64,000 bases of DNA from Alistipes sp. (GCA_020026395.1 JAHHQM010000005.1:1-64000); one strand, 5' to 3'; numbered from the stretch's first letter, positions 8,124 to 18,090 are shown. Numbers and translations are program-made. Notes: a model not told the origin generated them from the letters alone.

Positions 8124-9287
8124 ATGCGCACACGACTTCTTATTCTGCTTGCGGTGACCCTCTCGCTGCTGCTTCCGACGGTCGCTCTGGGCGACAACAC
8201 GGAGCAGGGCATCCGTGTCATCATCCTCGATGCGGGTCACGGCGAATGGGACCCGGGATGTATGCGCAACGGGGTCAAGGAGAAGGATATCACGCTGAAG
8301 GTGGTGCTGCGTCTGGGCAAACTCATCGAACGCGAAATGCCGGGCGTGAAGGTGTGCTACACGCGCAAGACCGACAAGGCGCTTGGGCCCGACAAGCGTA
8401 CCGACCTGCGTGCCCGTGCCAAGCTGGCCAACGACATGAAGGGCGATCTGATGCTTTCGGTGCACGTCAATGCGGCCAGAGATCCGCGTGCGTGCGGTGT
8501 CGAGACCCTCATCATGGGTGAGACACCCTTCGAGCAACGAGGCAACGAGAAGGCACTGATGGAGAGCAACCGCGAGGATTTGTTCGACATGAGCGATGCC
8601 AAGACGGCCGCCATGGTGCGTGCCTACATCCAGAACATGCAGTTCTCCTACGGCGAGTACAGCATGGCGATGGCCAAATACATCCAGAGCAACTACAAGA
8701 AGGACGGTCGCGTGATGCGTAAAATCAAGGCACAGCCGCTGATGGTGCTCTACGCCACCAACATGCCGGGTGTGCTGACCGAGATCGGCTTCCTGTCGAA
8801 TGCCCGCGAACGCGCCCTGATGACCTCCGAGCGGGGTCTGGATCAGATTGCCCGTTCGCTGTTCCGTGCCGTCAAGGAGTATTCGGCACGTATCGCCGCC
8901 CTGCGTAACGGTGCCACCAACATCGAGGCTCTGCCCGAAGTGGAGGAGACTTCCGAGGAGGAGATCCTCAAGTTGAGCGAGGAGGACGCCAAAGCCGCCC
9001 AGAAACCCGCCGGGGAGCAGCCCGCGGTAAAGCCTTCGTCGAAAGTTCCCGTACACTACGCCGTGCAGGTGATGGCTTCGGACAAGAAATTTTTGGCAAC
9101 GGATTCCAAATTCAAAAAATATCGGGGCAAGGTCAAGCGTTGTATCGGCAGCGGGACTTTGCGCTATAAATATTGTGTCGGACACTACTCGTCGTTCTCG
9201 GCCGCACGCCACGAACTGCGAAAAATCCGCACCACGTTCCCCGATGCGTTCATCGTGCGCTGTCAGGGCGAACAGATCATCAAGTAA
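8124..9287 (+). CDS. N-acetylmuramoyl-L-alanine amidase (Amidase_3) with SPOR-like C-terminus
   Basis: The 387-residue periplasmic enzyme should cleave the amide bond between N-acetylmuramic acid and L-alanine in peptidoglycan. I chose the ATG at 8124, because it puts a clean signal peptide (MRTRLLILLAVTLSLLLPTVA) at the N-terminus; a TTG at 8109 in frame would add five residues. The zinc-binding and catalytic motifs of the AmiC fold are visible: DAGHGEWDPG, the Glu in VKEKDI, SVHVNA, and EIGFLSN near residue 225. A Glu/Lys/Ala-rich linker leads to a C-terminal SPOR-like domain (YAVQVMASDKKF to FIVRCQGEQ) that would bind denuded glycan. It is followed 12 bases later by an MCE protein gene, so the two envelope genes are probably co-transcribed. 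Confidence 0.92.
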   Translation: MRTRLLILLAVTLSLLLPTVALGDNTEQGIRVIILDAGHGEWDPGCMRNGVKEKDITLKVVLRLGKLIEREMPGVKVCYTRKTDKALGPDKRTDLRARAKLANDMKGDLMLSVHVNAARDPRACGVETLIMGETPFEQRGNEKALMESNREDLFDMSDAKTAAMVRAYIQNMQFSYGEYSMAMAKYIQSNYKKDGRVMRKIKAQPLMVLYATNMPGVLTEIGFLSNARERALMTSERGLDQIARSLFRAVKEYSARIAALRNGATNIEALPEVEETSEEEILKLSEEDAKAAQKPAGEQPAVKPSSKVPVHYAVQVMASDKKFLATDSKFKKYRGKVKRCIGSGTLRYKYCVGHYSSFSAARHELRKIRTTFPDAFIVRCQGEQIIK

Positions 9288-9299
9288 CCAACAAACGAC

Positions 9300-10304
9300 A
9301 TGAAAAGAGAGATTAAGATCGGGATCTTCGCCGTGGCCATGATCGGTGCTGCATGGGCGGGGATTCGTTTCCTGAAGGGATTTGACATTTTCAGCGTGAA
9401 CAGCGAATACTACGCCGCCTACGACCAGATCAACGGCGTGCAGTCGGCATCGCCCATCATGATGCGCGGTGTGAAGATCGGTGCCGTGACGGGCATCACG
9501 TTCGACCCCTCGTCGAGCGACAAGGTCGTTCTGCAGTTCACCATCAACAACAAATACCACATCCCGGTCAATTCCGAAGCGAAGATTTTCAGCAACGGAC
9601 TGATGGGTTCCAAGGCCGTGGAGATCATCTACGGCGACAGCCGCGAATTTTTGCAGACGGGTGACACGCTGCGTTCGAGCCACGACCGCGACCTGATGGC
9701 CATGGCAGGATCGGAGCTGGAGTTCTTCAAGCAGAAATTCGCCCAGATCTCGACCGATCTGTCGCGCACGCTGAACGACGTAAGCACGACACTCGAGGAG
9801 AACCAGAAATACCTGAACCAGACGATGCGCAACGTGTCGTCGATCACCACGGGTGTCGATCAGATGCTCCGCGAGGAGAAGGAAAGCCTGACGTCGGCCA
9901 TCGAGAATTTCTCCACCTTCTCCGAGACCCTCGGCCAGAACAGCGACCGCATCACCAACATCGTGACCGATCTGGAGCAGTTCACCCGAACGATGACCGA
10001 GGAGCAGGTGGCGCAGAAGTTGGGCGAATCGATCGCCGCACTCGATACGCTCCTCACGGACATCAACCGCGGACAGGGCACCGTGGGTCTTCTGATGAAA
10101 GATCCCGAGCTGTACCGTTCGCTGAACGAGGCTTCGCAAAACCTGTCGGCTCTGCTGGCCGATCTGAAGCAATACCCCGGTCGCTACGTACACCTGTCGC
10201 TCTTCGGGCGTGATCCCGAGAAGATGAAGGCCAAGGCCGACCGCCGTAGAGCCAAGGAGGAGGCACGCCGTCTGCGCGATTCCCTGCGCGAGGCGGAGCG
10301 ATAA
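9300..10304 (+). CDS. MlaD-family MCE protein (lipid transport)
   Basis: The 334-residue protein has one N-terminal membrane anchor (IGIFAVAMIGAAWAGIRFL) and an MCE domain at about 38-115 (AAYDQINGVQSASPIMMRGVKIG, NGLMGSKAVEI), as in the substrate-binding subunit of Mla-type ABC systems that move phospholipids across the periplasm. Residues about 130-260 are long helices with coiled-coil character, and the C-terminus is very rich in Arg, Lys and Glu. The permease and ATPase partners (MlaE, MlaF) are not next to it; they are commonly elsewhere in Bacteroidetes. It follows the amidase gene by 12 bases. Confidence 0.9.
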   Translation: MKREIKIGIFAVAMIGAAWAGIRFLKGFDIFSVNSEYYAAYDQINGVQSASPIMMRGVKIGAVTGITFDPSSSDKVVLQFTINNKYHIPVNSEAKIFSNGLMGSKAVEIIYGDSREFLQTGDTLRSSHDRDLMAMAGSELEFFKQKFAQISTDLSRTLNDVSTTLEENQKYLNQTMRNVSSITTGVDQMLREEKESLTSAIENFSTFSETLGQNSDRITNIVTDLEQFTRTMTEEQVAQKLGESIAALDTLLTDINRGQGTVGLLMKDPELYRSLNEASQNLSALLADLKQYPGRYVHLSLFGRDPEKMKAKADRRRAKEEARRLRDSLREAER

Positions 10305-10332
10305 ACCTCCCGAAAATAGAAATACATCAAGC

Positions 10333-10372
10333 GAGCGTGTGTCGGATTTCAAACGGAAGTCGGGACACGCTC
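10333..10372 (+). other. Stem-loop between the MCE gene and mutS2
   Basis: GAGCGTGT at 10333-10340 pairs with ACACGCTC at 10365-10372, and the bases between can form a second imperfect helix. No T-run follows, so it is not a normal intrinsic terminator; it may be a weak terminator or an mRNA processing or stability element. Confidence 0.35.
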
Positions 10373-10410
10373 CGTGATTTATACATAACCCCGTAATTCC
10401 AAACATAAAT

Positions 10411-12903
10411 ATGATCTATCCGGACTCTTTCGAGCAAAAGATCGGCTTTGACCGACTCCGCGAACAGGTTTCGGCGCGATGCACGATGCGTGCCGCGCGG
10501 GAACGCCTGCTGGGAGAAACCTTCTCCTCGTCGGCACGCGAAATCGAGCGCCGCCTGTCGCTTGCCGACGAGATGCGCATCCTGCTGCAAATGGAGCGCG
10601 AATTTCCCGACGGGGAGTATCCCGACATTGATCAGATTGTGGCCAAGTTGCGCATCGAGGGTACATTTCTCGATGTGGACGAGGTGCGCACGCTCTACCG
10701 CGCCCTCTCCGACATCGGGCACATCGTGTCGTTCATTCTGAACCGCGCAGACAAATACCCCGCCCTCCATACCCGCACGCGCGGTGTGGAGGCTTTTCCG
10801 CACATCACCCGCCGCATTGAAGATCTGGTCGACCGCTTCGGCAACATCCGCGACACGGCATCGCCCGAGCTGAGGGAGATCCGCCGCATGATCCGCGAAC
10901 GCGAAGGTCAGGCCTCCAAACGCCTCCAGCAGGTACTTTCGGCGGCCAAGAGTGCCGGCATTGTCGATGCCGACGCCCAGCTGTCGGTGCGCGACGGCAA
11001 GACCGTCATCCCCGTATCGGCGGGTAACAAACGCAAACTCAACGGCTTCATCCACGACGAATCGGCCACGGGACGTACCGTCTACGTCGAACCCGTCGAG
11101 GTGGTCGAGCTCAACAACGAACTCAAGGAGCTGCAATATGCCGAGCGCCGCGAGATCGTCCGCATCCTCACGGCCTTCACCGAAGAGATCCGCCCCGATG
11201 TGGAACTCATTGCCGATTCGGGCGATTACCTCGCCGACATCGACCTGTACCGAGCCAAGGGCAGTTGGGCGGCCGAAAACGGATGCGTCAAACCGATCCT
11301 CTCGACCGACGACCGTCTGGTGTTGAAGGATGCCCGCCATCCGCTGTTGCAACAGACGCTCAAGGCGCAGGGCAAACCCATCATTCCGCTCAACATGCAG
11401 CTCGACCGCGACAAACACATTCTGGTGATTTCGGGCCCGAATGCGGGTGGTAAGTCGGTGTGTCTGAAGACAGTGGGTATCGTTCAGTATATGTTCCAAT
11501 GCGGATTTCCGGTGCCTGCATCCGAGATTTCGGAGCTGCCCGTTTTCCGCAGCATCTATATCGACATCGGCGACGAGCAGTCGATCGACAACGACCTTTC
11601 GACCTACTCGTCCCACCTGCTCAACATGAAACACCTGTTGGCGGGCGCATCCGCGGAAACGCTTGCCCTGATCGACGAGTTCGGATCGGGTACCGAACCC
11701 ATCATCGGCGGTGCCATCTCCGAATCCATTCTGGAGCGACTGGTCGACAAGGGTTGCTACGGCGTGATCACGACCCACTACGCCAACATCAAATACTTCG
11801 CTTCGAACCACGAGGGTGTGGCCAACGGTGCGATGATGTTCGACGTGCAGCAGATCCGCCCCTTGTTCCGCCTCGAGCAGGGCAAGCCGGGCAGTTCGTT
11901 TGCCGTGGAGATCGCCCGCAAGATCGGACTTCCCGAGGAGATCATCCGCGAAGCCCGCGAGAAGGCGGGTTCCGACCATATGGACATCGAGAAACAGTTG
12001 CGCGAGATCGCCCGCGACAAGCACTACTGGGAGCAGAAACGCGACCGCATCCGCCTGACCGACCGCAAGGTCGAGGAGCTGGAGGCCAACTACTCGGAGC
12101 AGTTGTCGAAGATCCGCGAGGAGCGCCAGCAGATCCTCCGCAAGGCCAAACAGGAGGCACAGCAACTTATTGCCGATGCCAACCGCCAGATCGAGAATAC
12201 GATCCGCACCATCAAGGAGGCACAGGCCGAGAAGGAGCTCACGCAACTTGCCCGCAAGGAGCTGGAGACCTTCCGCGAGGAGGTTGAAGTGGTCGATCAC
12301 TCGAAACGCGACGAGGAGGTTGCCCGCGAGATCGAACGCATCGAACGTCGCCGCCAGCGCCGTGAGGAGCGCAAGGCCAAGCAGGGCGAAGAGAAAAAAA
12401 CCGCACCCCCCGCACCCCAGCCCAAACCCAAAGAACTCGTGGTCGGTTCGAAGGTTCGGATGAAGGGACAGGATGTTGCCGGAGAGGTGCGCATAATCAA
12501 GGGCGGCAAGTGTCAGGTGGCCTTCGGTCAGATTCTGACGATGGTCGACAAGAACCGCCTCGAGGTGGTGTCGAACAACGAATACCGCGAGGCGACGCGT
12601 CCCACGACGGCACGCACGGTACTCTCGACCGACATCTCCCAACGAAAACTCAACTTTACCGACCACATCGACGTACGCGGTATGCGTGCCGTCGAGGCTT
12701 TGGAGCAGGTGCAGGACTTCATCGACGATGCCGTCATGGTGGGTGTCGGTTCGGTGACGATCCTCCACGGCAAAGGTACGGGAGCACTCAAGGAGGAGAT
12801 CCGCCGTTACCTGCGCACCGTGCCCGAGGTGGAAAGCGCACACGACGAACATGCCGACCGCGGAGGTGCCGGCATCACGATCGTCGAATTTAAAATGGAT
12901 TAA
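10411..12903 (+). CDS. mutS2: MutS2 family ATPase/nuclease
   Basis: The 830-residue protein is MutS2 (RqcU), which acts on collided ribosomes and on recombination intermediates rather than in mismatch repair; it lacks the mismatch-recognition domain of MutS. Residues 1-310 form the core and lever helices. The ABC-type ATPase follows, with Walker A GPNAGGKS near residue 343, Walker B TLALIDEFGSGTEP, and a TTHY switch. A long coiled-coil is seen at about 510-660 (many Glu, Arg, Gln), then a Lys/Pro-rich linker and a KOW-like segment (VVGSKVRMKGQDVAGEV). The C-terminal Smr nuclease domain (about 755-830) has DVRG and HGKGTGAL. Length and domain order are normal for the family. Confidence 0.95.
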   Translation: MIYPDSFEQKIGFDRLREQVSARCTMRAARERLLGETFSSSAREIERRLSLADEMRILLQMEREFPDGEYPDIDQIVAKLRIEGTFLDVDEVRTLYRALSDIGHIVSFILNRADKYPALHTRTRGVEAFPHITRRIEDLVDRFGNIRDTASPELREIRRMIREREGQASKRLQQVLSAAKSAGIVDADAQLSVRDGKTVIPVSAGNKRKLNGFIHDESATGRTVYVEPVEVVELNNELKELQYAERREIVRILTAFTEEIRPDVELIADSGDYLADIDLYRAKGSWAAENGCVKPILSTDDRLVLKDARHPLLQQTLKAQGKPIIPLNMQLDRDKHILVISGPNAGGKSVCLKTVGIVQYMFQCGFPVPASEISELPVFRSIYIDIGDEQSIDNDLSTYSSHLLNMKHLLAGASAETLALIDEFGSGTEPIIGGAISESILERLVDKGCYGVITTHYANIKYFASNHEGVANGAMMFDVQQIRPLFRLEQGKPGSSFAVEIARKIGLPEEIIREAREKAGSDHMDIEKQLREIARDKHYWEQKRDRIRLTDRKVEELEANYSEQLSKIREERQQILRKAKQEAQQLIADANRQIENTIRTIKEAQAEKELTQLARKELETFREEVEVVDHSKRDEEVAREIERIERRRQRREERKAKQGEEKKTAPPAPQPKPKELVVGSKVRMKGQDVAGEVRIIKGGKCQVAFGQILTMVDKNRLEVVSNNEYREATRPTTARTVLSTDISQRKLNFTDHIDVRGMRAVEALEQVQDFIDDAVMVGVGSVTILHGKGTGALKEEIRRYLRTVPEVESAHDEHADRGGAGITIVEFKMD

Positions 12904-12923
12904 GGAAATTCATTTCAGGCAAA

Positions 12924-15293
12924 ATGCAATACACACTCAAAGAAATCGCCGCCATCACGGGCGGTGTATTCAGGGGATGTAACGTGACGGTCGGATCGGT
13001 CGCCACCGACAGCCGTTCGCTGAGTTGCGAACTGGGTGCCGATCCTATGTTTGTCGCCATGAAGGGTGCAAACCACGATTCGCACAACTACACCGCGGAG
13101 ATGTACGACCGCGGCGTGCGTGCTTTTCTGACCGAACACGCGATCGACCTTCCGTCGGACGGCGGATGTGTCATCGTAAGGAATGCCATTGCGGCACTGC
13201 AACTTCTGGCGGCCGATTACCGCGCGAAGTTCAAGGGTACGGTTGTCGGCATCACGGGTTCGAACGGCAAGACCGTCATCAAGGAGTGGATTGCCGAGGA
13301 GTTACCCCGCGGCATGAAGTTCTACCGCTCGCCGAAGAGCTACAACTCGCAGCTTGGTGTACCCCTTTCGGTGCTGATGCTCCGCGGCGACGAGGAGCTG
13401 GCCATTTTCGAGACGGGCATCTCCCAGCCGGGCGAAATGGAGCGTCTGGAGCGCATCATCCGCCCCGATGTGGTAATCTTCACCTCAATCGGCGATGCCC
13501 ATCAGGAGAATTTCCTCAACATCGAACAAAAGTGTGACGAGAAACTCATCTTGGCCAGAAGCGCCTCGAAAATCATCTACCACAGCCATTACGAACCGCT
13601 CGCACGCATGATCACCGAGCGTTTCGCAGCACACCATCCGATCGATGCCGCCCAGTTCCCCGCCCCGTCGGAAGCGGTCGTCGGCAACGAGGCACAGCGC
13701 CGCAACGCCCAGATCGTCGAGGCGTTCTCCGCGACGATGCACTACCCCGCGCCGATGTTCCAAACCGCCCCCACCGTGGCCATGCGCCTCGAGGTAAAGG
13801 ACGGCATCTACGATTCGGTGCTGATCAACGACGCCTACAACCTCGACCTCAACTCGCTGGCGCTGGCGCTGGATTACCTCCACAACGTGGCACTGGGTCG
13901 CAAGAAAACCCTCGTACTGTCGGACATTTCGCAGAGCGGACTCTCGGACGAGGAGCTTTACAGCCGTGTGGCGGGGATGGTACAACGTGCCGGAATCAAC
14001 TGTCTGATCGGCATCGGTGCCCACCTGAAACGTCAAGCGGGACTCTTCTCGTGTCGCAAGGAGTTCTTCTCCTCGACCGACGAATGCATCGCCCGCATGG
14101 GTCGCCGCGAGGTGGCCGGATGCGCCGTGCTACTGAAGGGTGCCCGTGACTTCAAATTCGAAAAATTGGCTCATGCCCTTTCGCGCAAGAGCCACACGAC
14201 CGTTCTGGAGGTGGATCTCGACGCCATGATCCACAACCTGAACTATTTCCGCGCAAAACTCGCCCCGAACACCCGTATGGTCGCCATGGTCAAGGCCAAC
14301 TCCTACGGTGCGGGCAATTTCGAGATTGCGCAGATGCTGCAACACCAGCGGGTCGATTACCTGGCGGTGGCCTTCACCGACGAGGGTGTCCTCCTGCGCG
14401 AACGCGGCATCAAAATGCCCATCGTGGTACTCAACGCCGATGCGGACAGCTTCGATCAGATGATCGCCAACCGCCTCGAGCCCGAAATATACAGCCTTCA
14501 CTCGCTGAAGGACTTCGCCGCGGCCGTCGATCAGGCACACGAGACGAATTACCCGATCCACATCAAGCTCGATACGGGCATGCACCGCCTGGGCTTTATG
14601 GAGGAGGAGCTGGACGATCTGATCGCCGCCCTTCCGACCTATCCCGAGGTGAAGGTCGCTACAATCTTCTCGCACCTGTTCTGCGCCGATGTTCCGGGCG
14701 AGGAGCAGCGCACCCGCGACCAGATCGCCTGCTACGAACGGATGAGTTCGCGCCTTAAGGATGCCCTTCCCTACCCCGTCATCCGCCATACGGCCAACTC
14801 GGCCGCCATCGAGCGCTTCCCCGAGGCACAATACGACATGTGCCGTCTGGGATTGGGACTCTACGGCTTCGGCTTCGAACACAACGACTCGCTGCGCCCC
14901 GTATCGTCGCTCAAGACGCGCATCGTGCAGATCAAACACCTGCGTGCAGGCGAAACGGTCGGCTACGGAGGCATGGGCAAAATCACCCGCCCGACCACCA
15001 CGGCAACCATTCCCGTGGGTTATGCCGACGGACTGAACCGCCATCTGGGTTGCGGTCGCTGGTCGGTACTTGTCGGAGGCAAACCCGCCCCGATCGTCGG
15101 TCGCATCTGCATGGACAGCTGCATGATCGACATCACGGGCATCGACCACGTTGCGGAGGGCGACGAGGTGACGATTTTCTCGCCCCGCAAAGGCAACGAC
15201 CTCGAGACGATGGCCGCCGTGTTGGAGACCATCCCCTACGAAATCATGACTTCGGTATCATCGCGCGTAAAACGCATCTACTTAAAGGAATAA
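12924..15293 (+). CDS. murF-alr: Bifunctional MurF ligase / alanine racemase
   Basis: The 789-residue protein fuses two enzymes of peptidoglycan precursor synthesis. Residues 1 to about 430 are MurF, which joins D-Ala-D-Ala to UDP-MurNAc-tripeptide; the ATP-binding loop is GITGSNGKT near residue 110. Residues about 432-789 are a PLP-dependent alanine racemase that makes D-Ala; the PLP lysine lies in MVAMVKANSYGAG near residue 456, and the second-base region includes GYGGMGK. This fusion is known from Bacteroidetes and links D-Ala supply to its use. The MurF half may be degenerate in some relatives, but here the P-loop is intact. It starts 20 bases after mutS2 and the next gene follows after 3 bases, which points to one operon. 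Confidence 0.94.
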   Translation: MQYTLKEIAAITGGVFRGCNVTVGSVATDSRSLSCELGADPMFVAMKGANHDSHNYTAEMYDRGVRAFLTEHAIDLPSDGGCVIVRNAIAALQLLAADYRAKFKGTVVGITGSNGKTVIKEWIAEELPRGMKFYRSPKSYNSQLGVPLSVLMLRGDEELAIFETGISQPGEMERLERIIRPDVVIFTSIGDAHQENFLNIEQKCDEKLILARSASKIIYHSHYEPLARMITERFAAHHPIDAAQFPAPSEAVVGNEAQRRNAQIVEAFSATMHYPAPMFQTAPTVAMRLEVKDGIYDSVLINDAYNLDLNSLALALDYLHNVALGRKKTLVLSDISQSGLSDEELYSRVAGMVQRAGINCLIGIGAHLKRQAGLFSCRKEFFSSTDECIARMGRREVAGCAVLLKGARDFKFEKLAHALSRKSHTTVLEVDLDAMIHNLNYFRAKLAPNTRMVAMVKANSYGAGNFEIAQMLQHQRVDYLAVAFTDEGVLLRERGIKMPIVVLNADADSFDQMIANRLEPEIYSLHSLKDFAAAVDQAHETNYPIHIKLDTGMHRLGFMEEELDDLIAALPTYPEVKVATIFSHLFCADVPGEEQRTRDQIACYERMSSRLKDALPYPVIRHTANSAAIERFPEAQYDMCRLGLGLYGFGFEHNDSLRPVSSLKTRIVQIKHLRAGETVGYGGMGKITRPTTTATIPVGYADGLNRHLGCGRWSVLVGGKPAPIVGRICMDSCMIDITGIDHVAEGDEVTIFSPRKGNDLETMAAVLETIPYEIMTSVSSRVKRIYLKE

Positions 15294-15296
15294 ACC

Positions 15297-16010
15297 ATGC
15301 AAAAAGGCACCTTATACATGATCCCCTGTCCGATCTCGGACGAAACCGCACCGTGGACGGTGCTTCCCGACTCCAACCGCACGGTGATGGACTCGCTGGA
15401 CTACTTCATCGTGGAGAACACGCGCACGGCACGCCGCTTCCTGTCGAAGGCGGGTGTCAGCCGCCGCATCGAGGAGCTGGAGTTCCGCGAGCTGAACGAA
15501 CACAGCGTGGCGGGCGCCGAAATCGAGCAACTGGTCGAACCCCTCATGCAGGGTCGTTCGGCGGGTGTGATCTCCGAGGCGGGCGTCCCGGGAGTGGCCG
15601 ATCCCGGCGCACTGGTGGTCGAGGTGTGCCACCGTCGCGGCATCCGTGTCGTGCCGTTGGTGGGCCCGTCGTCGATCATCCTTGCGATGATGGCTTCGGG
15701 GCGTAACGGACAGTCGTTTGCCTTCAACGGCTACCTGCCCGTCAAGCCGCCCGAGCGTGTCCGCGCCATCCGCCACTTCGAGAAACGCGCCCTTCAGGAG
15801 CATCAGTCGCAACTCTTCATCGAAACGCCCTACCGCAACGTAAAACTCGTTGCCCAGCTGTTCGAAACGCTGGCGCCGACAACCCCCCTGACCATCGCAA
15901 CCGATCTTACGGCACCCGGCGAATTTGTCCAGACGCACACCGTCGCCGAATGGAAGAAACGCACGCTGCCCGAACTGAACAAACGCCCCTCGATTTTCAT
16001 CATCGGCTGA
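15297..16010 (+). CDS. RsmI-like SAM-dependent methyltransferase
   Basis: The 237-residue protein belongs to the tetrapyrrole-methylase fold group that includes RsmI, which 2'-O-methylates C1402 of 16S rRNA. Visible family motifs are LYMIPCPISD at the N-terminus, VISEAGVPGVADPG (compare SDAGTPxxxDPG of RsmI) and VVPLVGPSSIILAMMASG. It is shorter than E. coli RsmI (286 residues) and lacks its C-terminal domain. Bacteroidetes often carry a canonical RsmI plus a second relative like this one, so I do not assign rsmI firmly. It starts 3 bases after murF-alr. No terminator is obvious between it and grpE. Confidence 0.8.
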   Translation: MQKGTLYMIPCPISDETAPWTVLPDSNRTVMDSLDYFIVENTRTARRFLSKAGVSRRIEELEFRELNEHSVAGAEIEQLVEPLMQGRSAGVISEAGVPGVADPGALVVEVCHRRGIRVVPLVGPSSIILAMMASGRNGQSFAFNGYLPVKPPERVRAIRHFEKRALQEHQSQLFIETPYRNVKLVAQLFETLAPTTPLTIATDLTAPGEFVQTHTVAEWKKRTLPELNKRPSIFIIG

Positions 16011-16129
16011 CGCCCGCCGTCCGCCCCTTTTTACGGAAGGAATCCTCTCCCGTGACATGGTATGCAATTTGAGGAATAGGTAACACGGTTTTAGGCCCCA
16101 TGTTGAAAAAAATCAGAAATATCATAAAT

Positions 16130-16735
16130 ATGAAAAAGGAAACAGTTCATAATGAAGAGGTTATGAACGAAAAAGAGATTAACACAAACGAAGAAACCCA
16201 AACCGGGGAGACTCCGCAAGGTGCCAAAGTGGCAGACGACGCCACAGAACCGACTGACACAATGGCAGATGAGCCCCAGGAAGAAGTGTCGACCGAAGAG
16301 CAACTCACGGCCGAAGTGGCACTTTGGAAGGATAAGTTCGTCCGCCTTCAGGCCGAGTTCGACAACTACCGCAAACGCACCCTGCGCGAGAAGATGGATC
16401 TGATCCAGACGGGAGGCAGCGATGTACTGAAAGCCATGTTGCCCGTACGCGACGACATCGAGCGTGCGCTGGCCGCCATGCAGAAGAGCAACGACGCAGA
16501 GGCCGTGCAGAAGGGAGTCGAGCTGATCGCCCAGAAATTCACCGAAGCCCTCAAGCAGAAGGGCGTGACCGAGATCGAGGTTGTCGGCAAACCGTTCGAC
16601 GAGGCCGTAGCCGAAGCCGTGGCACGTTTCCCGGCAGGCGACGACAAAAAGGGTCTGGTCATCGACACGGTGCAGACCGGTTATATGTTGGGTGAGAAGG
16701 TACTTCGTTTTGCAAAAGTTGTTGTAGGAGAGTAA
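16130..16735 (+). CDS. grpE: Nucleotide exchange factor GrpE
   Basis: The product (about 201 residues from the chosen start) is the co-chaperone that releases ADP from DnaK. The N-terminal 60 residues are acidic and disordered, as usual. The long dimer helix (LWKDKFVRLQAEFDNYRKRT) and the C-terminal beta-domain (GVTEIEVVGKPFDEAVAEAV, then VQTGYMLGEKVLRFAKVVV) are typical. Two in-frame starts are possible: ATG 16100 adds ten residues (MLKKIRNIIN); I prefer ATG 16130 because the extra segment is unlike other GrpE N-termini, but this is not certain. dnaJ begins 4 bases after the stop. dnaK is not in the window. No heat-shock operator is evident. Confidence 0.93.
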   Translation: MKKETVHNEEVMNEKEINTNEETQTGETPQGAKVADDATEPTDTMADEPQEEVSTEEQLTAEVALWKDKFVRLQAEFDNYRKRTLREKMDLIQTGGSDVLKAMLPVRDDIERALAAMQKSNDAEAVQKGVELIAQKFTEALKQKGVTEIEVVGKPFDEAVAEAVARFPAGDDKKGLVIDTVQTGYMLGEKVLRFAKVVVGE

Positions 16736-16739
16736 AATC

Positions 16740-17900
16740 ATGGCAGAGAAAAGAGATTATTACGAAGTGCTTGGCGTCGAGAAGAACGCCAACGACACCG
16801 AGATCAAAAAAGCATACCGCAAACTGGCACTCAAGTACCACCCCGACAAAAACCCCGGTGATAAGGAAGCCGAGGAGAAGTTCAAGGAGGCGGCCGAGGC
16901 CTATGATGTGTTGTCGAACCCCGACAAACGTGCGCGTTACGACCAGTTCGGCCACGCAGGCATGAACGGTGCCGCAGGCGGTGCGGGCGGATTCGGCGGA
17001 TTCAGCGGAGGAGGATTCTCCATGGAGGATATCTTCTCGCAGTTCGGCGACATCTTCGGCGGACACTTCAGCGGGGGCGGTTTCTCGTCGTCGCGCGGCG
17101 GCCGTCGCGTGAACCGCGGCACGGACATCCGTGTGAAGGTTCGTCTGACGCTTCAGGAGATTTCCGAGGGCGTCACCAAGAAATTGAAGATCAATAAGAT
17201 GGTCACCTGCGAGGAGTGCCACGGCAAAGGTGCCGAGGAGGGCGGCTATTCGACCTGTACGACCTGTAACGGTACGGGTTATGTGACGCGCGTCGAGAAC
17301 ACGTTCTTCGGCCGCATGCAGACCCAGAGCCCCTGCCCCACGTGTGGCGGTGAGGGTAAGATGATCACCAAACCCTGCCCGAAATGTAAGGGCGAAGGTG
17401 CCGTGCGCGGTCAGGAGGTCGTCGAGATCAAGATCCCGGCAGGTGTCGGCGAAGGTATGGTGCTCACCGTATCGGGCAAGGGTAATGCCGCCCGTCACGG
17501 AGGCGTGAACGGCGATCTTCTGGTGCTCATCGAGGAGGAGCCCGACAACGAGTTGATCCGCGACGGCAACGATCTGATCCACAACCTCAACATCACCGTA
17601 ACGACCGCTCTTCTGGGTGGTTCGGTCGAGGTGCCGACGGTGGACGGACGCGCCAAGATCAAGATCGCTCCGGGTACGCACGCCGGCAAGGTGCTGCGTC
17701 TGGGCGGAAAGGGTCTTCCCGACGTGAACGGCTACGGCCGTGGCGACGAGCTGATCGTGGTGGACATCACGATCCCTTCGAAACTCACGTCCGAGGAGCG
17801 CAAACTGGTCGAGCAGCTTGCCACACAACCCTCGTTCCAGAAGGCCGAATCGGTCAAGAACCAGAACATCTTCGAACGCATGAAGAATTTCTTCAGATAG
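16740..17900 (+). CDS. dnaJ: Chaperone protein DnaJ
   Basis: The 386-residue class-I (type A) Hsp40 has all four parts in order: J domain at 1-70 with the HPD motif (KYHPDKNPGD) that stimulates DnaK ATPase; a Gly/Phe-rich region at about 75-120; a zinc-finger domain at about 150-230 with four CxxCxGxG-type repeats (CEECHGKG, CTTCNGTG, CPTCGGEG, CPKCKGEG); and the C-terminal substrate-binding domains. It is directly downstream of grpE and followed by a terminator. Confidence 0.97.
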   Translation: MAEKRDYYEVLGVEKNANDTEIKKAYRKLALKYHPDKNPGDKEAEEKFKEAAEAYDVLSNPDKRARYDQFGHAGMNGAAGGAGGFGGFSGGGFSMEDIFSQFGDIFGGHFSGGGFSSSRGGRRVNRGTDIRVKVRLTLQEISEGVTKKLKINKMVTCEECHGKGAEEGGYSTCTTCNGTGYVTRVENTFFGRMQTQSPCPTCGGEGKMITKPCPKCKGEGAVRGQEVVEIKIPAGVGEGMVLTVSGKGNAARHGGVNGDLLVLIEEEPDNELIRDGNDLIHNLNITVTTALLGGSVEVPTVDGRAKIKIAPGTHAGKVLRLGGKGLPDVNGYGRGDELIVVDITIPSKLTSEERKLVEQLATQPSFQKAESVKNQNIFERMKNFFR

Positions 17901-17921
17901 TGTTCCGAAGCTCTATTTCAA

Positions 17922-17953
17922 AAGGCGGATTCCCAAAAAGATCCGCCTTCTTT
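17922..17953 (+). terminator. Terminator after dnaJ
   Basis: A 9-bp stem (17922-17930 with 17941-17949, AAGGCGGAT and its complement) and a 10-base loop are followed by CTTTG. The T-run is short but position, 21 bases after dnaJ, fits. Confidence 0.7.
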
Positions 17954-18090
17954 GTATCCGCGGGGCGGAGTGGCGAAAATTTTGCGCATTAACTTGCGGC
18001 CAAGCCTCCGAAAGTCCGCCAATAATTTGTATCTTTACCCCATTAACGGGATGTCGGAAAAACGTCCGACACCAAAAGCCACTAAGGATT

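Noticed and set aside
8118..10406. 762-codon minus-strand open frame opposite the amidase and MCE genes
   Set aside because: It is antisense to two genes with clear motifs and encodes His/Leu/Arg-rich low-information sequence, typical of shadows in GC-rich coding DNA.
10327..12852. 841-codon minus-strand open frame opposite mutS2
   Set aside because: mutS2 has all expected motifs on the + strand; the opposite frame has none.
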